From assembly GCA_961205875.1 (NCBI GenBank), contig OY540812.1:20150001-20214000 (forward strand): a stretch of 64,000 nt of DNA. The letters run 5' to 3'. How positions within the stretch are numbered: position 1 is the stretch's first letter; each line of letters starts with the position of its first letter. The notes beneath the pieces are model-generated. The model made no database searches. It saw nothing but the letters and a program-made list of their open reading frames with translations, and was not told the DNA's origin. Both the position numbers and the translations under genes were made by a program. Source of the DNA: Sialis fuliginosa (lineage: Eukaryota; Arthropoda; Insecta; Megaloptera; Sialidae). Positions 24,768 to 35,265 of this stretch are shown here, piece after piece.

Positions 24768-25229
24768 TTTCTCGCAATATCGAAGATACGAGAAACTTTG
24801 TGATCGTTTTAGAATGAGACAAAAAAAATGTTCTTCGATTTCAAAATTTTAAATTTATCTTTCCGTTTCACGTCAAGACAAACACTTTTTGTTCCGTGTC
24901 TGTCTATCTGTCCGTCAGTCTGTGTGTGTGTCCGTCTGTCCCCTGAATCCTTGTCACACGCATAACTCATGAACCACTGAACCGATATTATTGAAACTTG
25001 GTCGGATGGTTGGGTCTGGCTTGAGGACAGTCCCATTTCAAAATCATCAAAATCGTGTGTAAGATGAAAAAATATTTAGGTGCATTTTAAGAAAAATTTC
25101 GAACTAATATTTTTTAGTAAAATTGTATAAAAATTAAATGGTTAACCAATTCCATGCAATTTATATAAACACTATGGGTTTTTATTTAAATTGTTGAAAT
25201 TTACTTGGCAGATGTTTTTTTAAATTATA
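24768..25229 (-). mobile_element. GACAGAC-rich repeat family, internally deleted copy
   Basis: The reverse complement aligns end to end with 58705-59521: CGATATTGCGAG at one end, GGATTCAGGGGACAGACGG, AACCACTGAACCGATATTAT in the middle, and CATCTGCCAAGTAAA at the other end. Compared with that copy it lacks the equivalent of about 58885-59215. The 75-residue open frame over it is repeat-derived. Confidence 0.75.
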
Positions 25230-25603
25230 GCCTTTTATTTTGTTTATGTTTTTGCTCCAGTAATGGATAAAGTAAAACTAGTAATGAGCACGCAGTAATG
25301 GACACTTGCTAAACAAAATGATAAGTACTACGACATAAAAGATATAAAAGAAAGAATCGTCAAATTTGAAACAATGTAGAGCAGTTGCTATGATAATATA
25401 ATAATTAATAAATAAATTATACTAATGATTAGTTTAAATGTCTACCATTTTGATACCTATTGACCGATTGTAATCAAAACACGCTGTAAGACTGTTAAAT
25501 GTATATAGATTAATATTAAGAAATGGTAGTAATCAAATATCAACAAATATTTCTAATAAAGTACATTTAATTAAAAAATAGCATTACTGGAGTACCTTAT
25601 ATT
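25230..25603 (+). mobile_element. GGTACTGGCACCAG MITE family, left half missing
   Basis: From AAATTATAGCCTTTTATTTTG to GGAGTACCTTA it follows the copy at 31645-32125 and the one at 54733-55260. The left half is absent, and the sequence begins exactly where the neighbouring GACAGAC-family element ends, suggesting insertion at the T-run followed by loss of the left part. Confidence 0.7.
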
Positions 25604-25800
25604 TTCTTTTTTTAATAATATTTTTTGCTCATGTCATTCATATATGTAAGTTTGAGTAACAAAAAAAATTATATTAGAGAATATGTAATACAATTTATTG
25701 TACACTTCGAACCTTCCTGTAATGTAATTTATATTACTAAATACAGTATTTTTCTATTTTATTCTATTTTTATTAACAAATATATATTAAAAACTTGCAT
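25604..25800 (+). mobile_element. Short non-LTR or SINE-like fragment
   Basis: This region and the reverse complement of 33513-33700 are the same repeat: TTTGAGTAAC then an A-run, ACACTTCGAACCTTCCTGTAATGTAAT, and AAATACAGTATTTT followed by TTCTA-type pentamers. The pentamer tail suggests a target-primed 3' end. The open frame at 25625-25819 is not a gene. Confidence 0.55.
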
Positions 25801-26310
25801 TAATACGGACCTTCTCTAATTCAATTATAAATAGCCTGAACTAATTCGAAGCTCTTAAAGCTTTTAAGCAGTGCAAGCCTTAAATTCTTAAACCCGAAAA
25901 AACGTGTCAGTACTGATTTCAAAGAGATTTTATTGAAATATTTAATTGTTAAATTTTTCGCCTACTGGTAAAAAATTCACTTGTTTGTTTGTTTCTTATT
26001 TTTTTTAAATATTATCTCTGCAACATCCAATGGATGTCAACTCAGAAAATCTGTATCCGCATTCGCATCCGTGGATGTCACAAAAATAACATCTGAAACA
26101 ACATAGAGAGTCACAGATTTGTATATTTGTATTAATAAAAAGAATGTTTTTGCAAAATAATTGAATTTTAACTGTTATTAATAACTAACAAATCAGTATT
26201 GTTCGAATTTTGCAGCAGTCTCTTTTAATTTTATTACAAAATTTAAATCTTTTTCTAAAAGATACTATATTTCAATTTTTTTATTTAGTTTTAAACTTAC
26301 ATTTGAAAAA
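25801..26310. other. Gene-free stretch
   Basis: Nothing recognised. Confidence 0.4.
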
Positions 26311-26318
26311 TGTATAAC

Positions 26319-26682
26319 CAACGGCGGATTTAGGCATGGGCAACATGGGCTACTTTTTAGTTTTAATACACAACACTAAAAAAAGGAATACAAAAAATTA
26401 CTCTGATTATCAACTGACGATTTCGATTGCCTTCATTTTCCTATCTATCAATTGAACTACTGATTTCGAATTAGCGCGCGATTTTTGTTCTGAACGAGCT
26501 GATCAACTTACTGCCATCTGTGTACCAACTCATTAACTACATCCGCCCATATTTGTTTACTTCAACAATTGCATATTTTAAATATGTGATTGTTGAAGAA
26601 AATAAGTTATATTTTCCCTTGGTAGAGGAGCGGCAATTTTTTTTTTGCACAGGGCGTAAATCCAGGGGTAAATCCGCCGCTG
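26319..26682. mobile_element. hAT-type MITE with perfect 8-bp target duplication
   Basis: A 364-bp element with ends CAACGGCGGATTTA and TAAATCCGCCGCTG, flanked by the identical 8-mer TGTATAAC at 26311-26318 and 26683-26690. A perfect 8-bp duplication and CA..TG ends fit hAT. The subterminal repeats (GGGCAACATGGGC, CAGGGCGTAAATCC) are GC-rich. The overlapping 72-residue open frame is not a gene. Confidence 0.88.
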
Positions 26683-26690
26683 TGTATAAC

Positions 26691-27189
26691 TGTATACCTA
26701 CCTATATTTTTCCAAATTGGGAAATTAGAGGCCGTTAATAAGAAAAATAGTTTTTCAATGTTCTATTCATTCTCATTTCGTTTGTATGAATTTTAACATT
26801 TTTGGTACCACTATACGAATAAATGCGCAAAAGGAGATGTCTGGTAATTAATTTATCTTACCTAAGATCACGGCAGCCGTGACAAACTTGTGACGTCACA
26901 CATTCTAACGATCCCTATTAGCGAGGATGAAAACGTTTTAATTGCATTGAATTTCTAATGTCATTTTGATATTAATATGAAAATATTCATGTAAAATGTG
27001 AGAATCGTAGTTAATTTTTGGGCTGTTGTAAAAAAATTATGCAATCTTTTTTATAACAATAATTAATTATGGATGAAAATTATTTTCATAAGTATAATCT
27101 GAATTAATTAATTAGTAATCTTAATCTATTCGTTTTGTCTTATAATGGAATTTTATCGTATTTTCGAGAACAAAATTTAACGTTTATTA
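26691..27189. other. Gene-free stretch with a CRE palindrome
   Basis: Contains GTGACGTCAC at about 26890 beside CACGGCAGCCGTG (a near-palindrome at 26868-26880), within an otherwise featureless AT-rich region. Confidence 0.4.
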
Positions 27190-27959
27190 TACAGGATGTC
27201 CAATGTGAAATTCATGGGGATTTCTTAAACGGTAAGAAATACAGATTCGGTTAAATGAGATGAATTATTTGTAAGGAATGGGTGAGTACTACTACATCAA
27301 AAAATATTAATAATTGTGTGTGGTTTAGGTGGTATACCTAAAAATCTTAAAATTCGGAAATTCTTTAAATGGCTATAACTTTTTTGTGAAAGTAGATAGA
27401 TACATTTTGTTTGCGGTTTCTTAAAGCACTTTTTGTGTAGAATTGATAATTTGTCATATTTATTTTCGAAAATAAGTAAGAACATTTTTTTTAAATAGTT
27501 TATTGTTTTCAAATATTTATTTGTTATTTTAATTGTTGTTTAACAATTTTTGTTTTTCATGGCCTACTTAAATGTTTGTAATAAAATACTTTATAAATAT
27601 CACTAAATATGCTATAGCCAACTTAGTGATCCATAAGAGAAATTAAAGTTAGGGCTTGTAACTCGGAAACTAAAAGTGATATACAAATTTTGAATACACT
27701 CATCAATTCTATATAAAAAGTGCTTTAAGAAAGCGCCAACAAAATGTACCTATCTACTTTCACAAAAAAGTTATAACCATTTAAAAAATTTCCGAATTTT
27801 AAGATTTTTGGGTATACCGCCTAATCCACATATCATTATTTTTTGATGTAGTAATACTCACCCCATCCTTACAAATAATTCATCACATTTAACCGAATCT
27901 GTATCTCTTACTATTTAGGAAATCCCCATACATTTCACGCTTATCTTGGACATCCTGTA
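27190..27959. mobile_element. Foldback element, TACAGGATGTCC ends, ~250-bp arms
   Basis: TACAGGATGTCCAATGTGAA at 27190 and its inverse, ending GACATCCTGTA at 27959, are the tips of long arms (about 27190-27440 and 27700-27959). The arms match along their length, including GTGAAAGTAGATAGATACAT and its inverse. It has no coding capacity. The open frame at 27297-27512 is an arm artefact. Confidence 0.8.
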
Positions 27960-28729
27960 TGTATAAGAAAAATTAAAATATTTACAGCTCAATTTCATAT
28001 TCAAATTAAACAACAACACGGAAACAACCATATATTTCAGCAATTTTAATCTGTTTCTCATTAATAAACATTTAGTTCGGACAGTTTTCACCCACCTTAA
28101 AAACATCTATGTTGTTTATCAACAACAAATTGTAACAAAAGTTTTATCCCAATATGAAATATTGTCATTGTCTATTGTATTAATATTATTAAATTGAACT
28201 AAATCCTTTAAAACAAACGCAGATTCTGCAAAGTTTCGGCTTAAATATCCTAAACATCCGGAATTATGTAAAGGATTAATAAATTAACTAAAAGCATTGT
28301 CCGAACTTAGCAGCTCGTCCAATATTTAGTGGCATTATACCCGTAATGTATCGAAGAGTATTATATATGTAGGTCAGTTTAAAAAAGAGTTATTTTTTTG
28401 TTTATTATTTTATATTATGCTGAGTTGCATACAGAAGTGGCCGACCAGTTTTCATTCAAATTCGCTTATCACAAAAGTAGGCTTAGGATCCTCTTATTTG
28501 ATTATTATAATATTTAAACCATTTCTCCATGTACCAAACAAAGACTGCTATTTCGAAATATATATTTGTGAGATTAAATTATTATGTAATCTATTGAAAA
28601 TTGTATAAGTAAATTTTGTAGCAATAAATATTTGATATTCCCAATTTTAGTATTTAAATATGTTAAACTTGATATAAAATTAATTAATGATGTAGACGTA
28701 TATTTTTGTGTTTTTATATAAAATGTTGT
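27960..28729. other. Gene-free stretch
   Basis: Nothing recognised. The open frame at 28417-28608 lacks any family signature. Confidence 0.4.
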
Positions 28730-29033
28730 AAGCAAAATTTGCTAGCTAGCAAACACTTTAGGTTTCTAATCTATCTGACAGTTCTCCGTTAGTTTCATGA
28801 AGGGTTTAACAATTTTCGCGCACGCGTGGTATGTAAACACCAACGGTATTAAAACAGTGACGATATTATGAAAATTATTTTATACGGTCAGAGTCGCCAA
28901 CTATGTTACAATAAGTTGAAGTATCACTGCTCTAAATTCCATAACTAATCCATAAATACTATCACAGAATTAATACCCTATTTGAAAGTACTTGCTAGCT
29001 AGCAAATTTGCTAGCTCTTTTATAATACAGAAC
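28730..29033. mobile_element. MITE, CCGGTATTATAA family, diverged copy
   Basis: The interior and ends resemble the copy at 52415-52706: CAAAATTTGCTAGCTAGCAA and its inverse near the right end, GGTATTAAAACAGTGACGAT-type interior, and TTATAATACAGAAC at the right tip. The left tip is too diverged to place precisely. Confidence 0.6.
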
Positions 29034-30346
29034 CTTTAGGGTGGTAGACGACTTCTGAAGCCCATGCAACTATTTGTTTAAAGCTTCCTTTGTGTTGGGT
29101 TTTTTACAAAATAATTAATAATTATAAGAATATTAATGGCTGTTTTAATAATTAATAAACAAACACGTTTTTTAACAAAATCAAGTGCTCCTATAATAAT
29201 TCAAACGAATCTTGATCAAAGAAGAACATTTTTCTTCAACAATAAGTAATTGGTAAAATGTTTTAAAAAACGTTACATAATCTTATTTATTCATTTAAAT
29301 GGGAGAAAAAAATATTTTATGTTTATTCCACTTGATCAAATAATTTTGTAAATATTATATCTTGATCAATGTTTTAAATATATAAAATACAGTATTTCAT
29401 AATCAATGAAATTTTATTATCTTTTTTATATATAGTAAGTTGACAGATGAACGACATTTCGATCTAAAAATCATTGTGGAAGTCTTAAATTTATTTTTTC
29501 CAATGTTAATAAATACTGAAAAATGTATATGTACATTATACAAAGTTAAAAACAGCAATTGTTTGTAGTTTTCCAGTTCCTTTTTGGTCGTGTTCTTTGA
29601 AATAAATGGCCCCGCATATGTAATAGTTAACTTTTATGGTGTAATTTTCAAACACGAAACATTTAGATTTATTACCGACAAAACAAATTTTTAAATGGAA
29701 GAAAGCTGAATTTTCTACAAAGGCCAACTTTTTTACTGTTTTAGATTAGTATTAATACACTCGTATTCATAGATGGGCAATTTCACGCTATTTCAAATAA
29801 CCTTCAAAAAGTAAGTACCTACCTATATATTTTTTAAATGTTGGTTCAAATGAAACTTTGAAACTACTACGTGATCAAAATGCACACTTTTTCCAAAAAC
29901 AATTGCGTGGGTGTTAAATTCACTTATTGTTTATTATTTTGTCAATATTTAAAGAACGAAATATATGATATTTTTTATAATTTTGATACTTTGTTAAAAA
30001 AATATTTTGTATAACTAATATATAGTTTTTGTAGCGTTTTTAAACATCAAATTTTAAAGGTCATTTCCCCTCGATTTTTTTTCTTCATATCTTAAAAAGA
30101 AGATGGTACTGTGTTACCCTTGTACCTTAAGTAATATTGTTTTGTGTTTTTGAGTTTAAATTCCCATTTATGGGTGTTTTTTATATTGTTATAATTGTAA
30201 TTATTTGTAATAATAAATAACATATTATCAACGCACAAATAATGTGTTTAATATGCAGCTTTAGGTATGATTTTTAACATAATATTAAAGCAGCTAAAGA
30301 TGTATTATTTTATTTTTATTTTTTAGAATAAACCTACATGTAGTTA
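29034..30346. other. Gene-free stretch
   Basis: AT-rich. The short minus-strand open frame at 29536-29727 has no recognisable domain. Nothing else seen. Confidence 0.4.
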
Positions 30347-30599
30347 CAGTAGAACCTTCATAATTGTATACACAAGGTACTTGACAATTTTACATAAGTA
30401 CTTGATAAAAACTATTTTTGGTTTTTATTATTAGTAAGTATAAATGTGGTATTTCCGTTTAAAAATAAATTAAACAGTTACAATCATAAAATTAATATAA
30501 CCTCAAATAATATAGGTTTAGAGAAAATTATATACTTAAAGAAAGGTTTATATTACAGGTACATACGTTTAGGGAGTATACTTTAAGAGAGTTGTACTG
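30347..30599. mobile_element. pogo-like MITE, CAGTAGAAC ends, TA duplication
   Basis: TA then CAGTAGAACCTTCATAATTG at the left, and TTAAGAGAGTTGTACTG then TA (30600-30601) at the right. The ends resemble the CAGTA-GAAC terminal repeats of Tc1/mariner pogo-type elements. It is 253 bp, non-coding. Confidence 0.65.
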
Positions 30600-30984
30600 T
30601 ACTAACATAACCTGATTATTTTTTATTTAAGCACATAAGTAGAAGTCCTGACAAACAAACCTTGTTAAAATTTCATTTTTTAGTTCAAAACTATGCTCAA
30701 TTGTTATATGTTTTTATTACATCGAAACTTAACCTTTTTGGCGTAAAAAAACTTTGATAATGTTATATAATTGCTACTACCTACATGACAACTAAAAGCC
30801 AAAAATATTATATAAGTATAAAACAATTAAAAAAAAAAAAATTTTATTCAAAATGATCACTTTACAACATGCCAACATATTTGTATATACAAATATTTGA
30901 TAAGTAGTACAATTTTGTGTAGTGATTCATTATTTAATCTAGCTACAAATCTATGTGTAGTATATGTTAAAATTTTACAAAATA
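30600..30984. other. Gene-free stretch
   Basis: Nothing recognised. Confidence 0.4.
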
Positions 30985-31148
30985 CCTTCTCCATAGACAG
31001 TCTAGTTCTTTGTCGTTAACAGTCGTCGTTATTTATCATCGTCCCAATATCTCGCGTCAGTAGAACCATGTGTAACTGAATTTAGAAATATCACCGAGTA
31101 CAGGCCTGTGTTTATTCGTGAACGTTGGGAAACAACACGTAGCTTACC
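30985..31148 (-). other. Candidate exon or recursive splice point
   Basis: On the minus strand a pyrimidine tract ending TTTTTTTGTTTCAG (acceptor edge at 31148/31149) is followed at once by GTAAGC, giving CAG|GTAAGC, the juxtaposed acceptor-donor form of a recursive splice site. The next ~160 bp are clearly GC-richer than their surroundings and end ATGGAGAAG|GTATTT, a possible donor. One frame is open for about 39 codons and ends in RYWDDDK then TAA. It may be a terminal exon, a recursive-splicing exon, a 5' UTR exon, or chance. No protein family is recognised. Confidence 0.3.
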
Positions 31149-31644
31149 TGAAACAAAAAAATGAAATGTTAACATAGAACATTATTATTTCAATCATACT
31201 GAATAAATAATAAAATATTTTATAAGAATAAGAATATTCATATTTGATATTTGTACAATGTAGTGGTTCTCAAACTTTTATATTAACTACTCAATGCATG
31301 TATTATCTTAGAAAAGAGACGAAAAAAGTAAATAAAAAATCCGATATTCATATTATATGAATACACGTTTACATCAATATATGTATATGTATTCCAAAGT
31401 TACATCTTCAGTGTACAACATTCTTTACACTCATATATCAGTAATATTGACAGAAAAAATTGTATTTTGTGAACTGATGAACTAGTTACTCGCACAACCC
31501 ATCAAAGATTAAAATTGGGATTGTAAAGCAGAAACACCTAAAGGCGTAAAATCTTATAAAAATACCTGATTTTAAGAAAAACAAAACAATCAGTGCCTAT
31601 TCCTTATTAAATTACTAGCGTTGTTATCATTTTTATGGATATTT
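31149..31644. other. Gene-free stretch with a lone hAT-type end
   Basis: AGTGGTTCTCAAACTTTTA at 31262 resembles a hAT MITE terminus of the kind at 42836. No partner end seen. Confidence 0.4.
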
Positions 31645-32125
31645 AAGGTACTGGCACCAGTTATGACCGCTATAAGAGCGAGGTTTACTGTTTTTGTGAT
31701 TGACGGGTTTCTTTTTTGTAATTCTCATGAGCTCAAATTACTAATAAAACAAGTAACACTTTATTTAATCAATTTAATTACCAAAATCCGCAAATATAGT
31801 TTGTTTTTTCAATTATAGCCTTTTATTTTGTTTATGTTTTTTCTCCAGTAATGGATAATATAAAACCAGTAATGAGCACTACGACACAAAATTATAAAAG
31901 AAAGAATCGTCAAATTTGAAACAATATAAAGCAGTTACTATGATAATATAATAATTAATAAATAAATTGTACTAATAATTAGTTTAAATGTCCACCATTT
32001 TGACACCTATCAGCCGATTTTCATCAAATCACGCTGTAAGACAATGAAATGGTAATAATCAAATATCAACAAATATTTCTAATTCATATATTTAATTAAT
32101 ATCCAAGATTGGTGCCAGTACGTTA
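31645..32125 (+). mobile_element. GGTACTGGCACCAG MITE family, complete copy
   Basis: Starts AAGGTACTGGCACCAG and ends ATATCCAAGATTGGTGCCAGTACGTTA, with inverted tips, and is collinear with 54733-55260. It is non-coding; the open frame at 31621-31818 is repeat-derived. The TSD is uncertain. Confidence 0.8.
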
Positions 32126-33159
32126 TAAATTTTTTATAAAATCTCTTACAATTTGTACTGTCAATCTGGAACAATGTTTATGCTCCTATTAGAGTTTGAC
32201 TTCGAGATACATATATCACATAATATATGTATGTCACTCAGGAATTCTTTCTTTACATGTATGCATTTATTATCATTTTACTATTGTAGACAACGATGGA
32301 GAAATACATAAAATAGTCTGTCAAGTGATGGCACATTACTAAATTCTGTAAATGGAGACACATATCTTTGTAAGGAAATATTTACTACAAATTATTTTAC
32401 TACAGGCACAGTTGCAATGGATTTTTTTTATAGAAAATTTAATGTTCTATAAAAAGGTTATGTAAAAATTTCAAGTAACATGGGTCGGCTTTGAGATATT
32501 TTGAAGAAAAAAACAATTTATCACTCCCCTATATTATCCAAACCAAGGACTTAAGGAACAGACAGACACACAGAAAAACAGAGACAGAACAAAGAGCCCA
32601 ACAAATTTTCAGAAATTAACACAGTCAAATAATGTACTGGTTTCGCTTTCAGAAAATGGGAGGAACGTGGCAACCAAGGGCCCGAGTATTCTGTGCAAAT
32701 TATTTTTAAAAGGCTGAAAGCATCATATATCTTTAGGAGTTATTCAAAAATAGATATTAATCTATTGAGTATTATAACTATATTCAAATAATGATGGCCC
32801 TTCATATATAATAATAAGTCAATAAGAAATAAATCAAAGAAAATACTTGGTTTACTGTACTTCAACCCTTTAAAAATTAAATTTTAGTGATACCTAATTA
32901 GTTTGTAAAATAAATAAATAATAAAACCTATTCTATTCTGTTGCAGTTACCTAGTAAAGGAGCTTCTGGCAGTTTTTTAATCTGCACCTTCAGAAAACCG
33001 ACAATGGTTTTCATATTGTTTCACATTATTGGAATGAGCAATATATTTTTAATGTTTTTCAATCTAACATTTCATTTATTTTTAAATAGTAATCGTTCAT
33101 AATACGCTTTTAAAAGTTTCTAATAAGTTTTTTTCACCGGTAAGGAAGGGAGTAATATG
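32126..33159. other. Gene-free stretch with a GACAGAC-family remnant
   Basis: The segment 32345-32620 parallels 59070-59400: TTTGTAAGGAAATATTTAC, TATAGAAAATTTAATGTTCTA, CAAGTAACATGGGTCGGC, TTTGAGATATTTTGAAG, then a degenerate CAGACAGACACACAG. It is a decayed relative of that family. No gene. Confidence 0.5.
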
Positions 33160-33391
33160 CCATCCGTCTATTTTAAATTTTTAGCTTAGTCCTAAATCAT
33201 TCGAACTACTTCTCATCGCTTTAACAAAATAATATTTTATATAAATTATCCTCTCCATCCATTTGTTTTAATCCATCCGTCTATTTTAAATTTTTAGCTT
33301 ACAATTAGCCCTAAATCATTCGAACTGCTTCCCACCACTTTAACAAAATAATATTTTACATAAATTATCCCCTCCTTCCATTTGTTTTAAT
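33160..33391 (+). repeat. Tandem duplication, two ~113-117-bp units
   Basis: CATCCGTCTATTTTAAATTT at 33161 recurs at 33274, and the whole unit, down to CCATTTGTTTTAAT, is present twice with few differences and one small insertion (ACAATTAG-like) in the second unit. Confidence 0.85.
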
Positions 33392-33512
33392 TTAAAATTC
33401 CTACTGTGCTCATGTTGAAGGTTCATTTCAGTTCTTTACATAAAGTGATTCAATTATAATAATTCTGTTTAAAAAAATGTTATTGCCTTAATTTTTCATG
33501 TTAATGACACAA

Positions 33513-33700
33513 TCATAGAATAGAATAGAATAGAATAGAAAATACTGTATTTAGTAATATAATTACATTACAGGAAGGTTGGAAGTATACAATAATTTGT
33601 GTTACATATGTACATATATTCTGATACATTTTTTTTTTTTTTTTTTTGTTACTCAAAGTTACATGAGTGACATGAGAAAAAAACATTATTAAAAGAAAAA
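33513..33700 (-). mobile_element. Short non-LTR or SINE-like fragment, second copy
   Basis: Reverse complement of the repeat at 25604-25800, with a clean ATAGA pentamer run (33518-33540) as its tail and a 19-T stretch (an A-run in its own sense) near 33630. The shared structure in opposite orientation supports a retroposed repeat. Confidence 0.6.
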
Positions 33701-33809
33701 GTCTCTCCATGTATGTTTGTGTATGTGCTTATACTATACTAATATGTATATACAATGTACATATTCAGCACATCTTAGGATTTATATATGATATGTGTAA
33801 ACAAATATT

Positions 33810-35152
33810 TAGGGGTGTACCGGAACTGAAATTTTGAGTTCCGGCCGGAACCGGAATTTTTTCAAAAAAATTCTGTATGAAATAGTAACAAATAAAGAAT
33901 ATAAATAAAAATGTTTTATACATAGGTAACGTTTTATATCAATACAATTAATTATTTTAAACAGTATAGGAATGAGGTACATTACATTCTACAAAATTGT
34001 TGTTTCTAATAAAATGTTTATCATACGTTCTTTTCGATTATAAATTATAAACGGATAAAATCGAAGGTGGTAAATCAGATATTTAGAAATAATTAAATAT
34101 ATCTAAAATGTTACCCATAAATGGGGATTAGTATTTTTCCAAAAAAGATCAATAATTAAATATCATTTTTATTACCTACATATTTTGTATTACTAAAAAT
34201 TTATTTTATGATGGTTAATTAATGTAATCATTTTAATTAAATATATCTAAAATATAAAGTACAAAAATTGTTTTTGTGTTATGAAGTTTTTATTTCCATT
34301 AAAAATAAAATATAAAATTATATTAATGTTTTTTTTTATACAAAAATACTGTTATTTGAGAATCTCTTATACCCGGTCTCACTACTCAAACTTATTTCTG
34401 TTCCTTATCTAAGTGTTCCTTAGTCTTAAATTGAACTTATTTTTTACGTCGATCTCACAGGTCTATCTTATCATCAAGGTAATTAAACCTTGGTTTATGA
34501 CAATATAATTAATTTTGGATATAAATTGTGCATTTGATCATCCAAAAAATATTCAGTAATACACAGAAATGTCACAAGCTATAAAAGATAGGAGCAAGTT
34601 ATACGCAAAAAGAGAAATTATTAATACCTATGTATATTAAATATATGAAATTTCTAAGTATTATAATTTTTGTTCTTTTTTATATTAGTTTAAAAAAATA
34701 CTACTAACATGTCATATAAATATTCGAGTCTATTTTTCAAACGAGTTATAAAAGCATACACTGGAGGCTTTGTTAAACGAAACAGTTTTAAAAAGGTTAA
34801 TTTTGATTTGAAAATGGTTATATCTATAATAAACTTGGCTTGAAATGCCATAAACTATTATACCTATGATATCTGCATCATTACCATCAATAATTTTATC
34901 AAAAATGTTTACAATATTCATTTTTGTGTACAGTTTTCAGGTTAAGTGGAACTAAAGTATCACTTTGACTAGGACTTAAATTTAGGTAATACTTAACGAC
35001 TTAAGGAACACAATAGTAAAATATAGAAATAAAATTAAAAATTCCGGCGGGGTCCGGCCGGAATTTTCTAATTCCGGCCGGAACCGGAACCGGAATAAAA
35101 TCGTAAATTCCGGCCGGAATTCCGGCCGGACCGGAATTCCGGTACACCCCTA
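33810..35152. mobile_element. hAT-like element, TIR TAGGGGTGTACCGGAA, perfect 8-bp duplication
   Basis: Left TAGGGGTGTACCGGAA (33810) and right TTCCGGTACACCCCTA (to 35152) are inverted. Identical 8-mers CAAATATT lie at 33802-33809 and 35153-35160. The subterminal regions carry many copies of the palindrome TTCCGGCCGGAA, dense at 35041-35140, a likely transposase-binding array by analogy with hAT elements. No transposase is readable. The interior holds fragments of the GGTCTCACCGCT MITE (about 34371-34440 and 34930-35012). Confidence 0.9.
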
Positions 35153-35265
35153 CAAATATTATATAAATGTATTAGTGCATTATTATGTCTGTATTACTAT
35201 TACAGACAACTTCGCTTCAAGTTACACATATTACATATATGTATGTCTATCTATGGTGTTTGACA

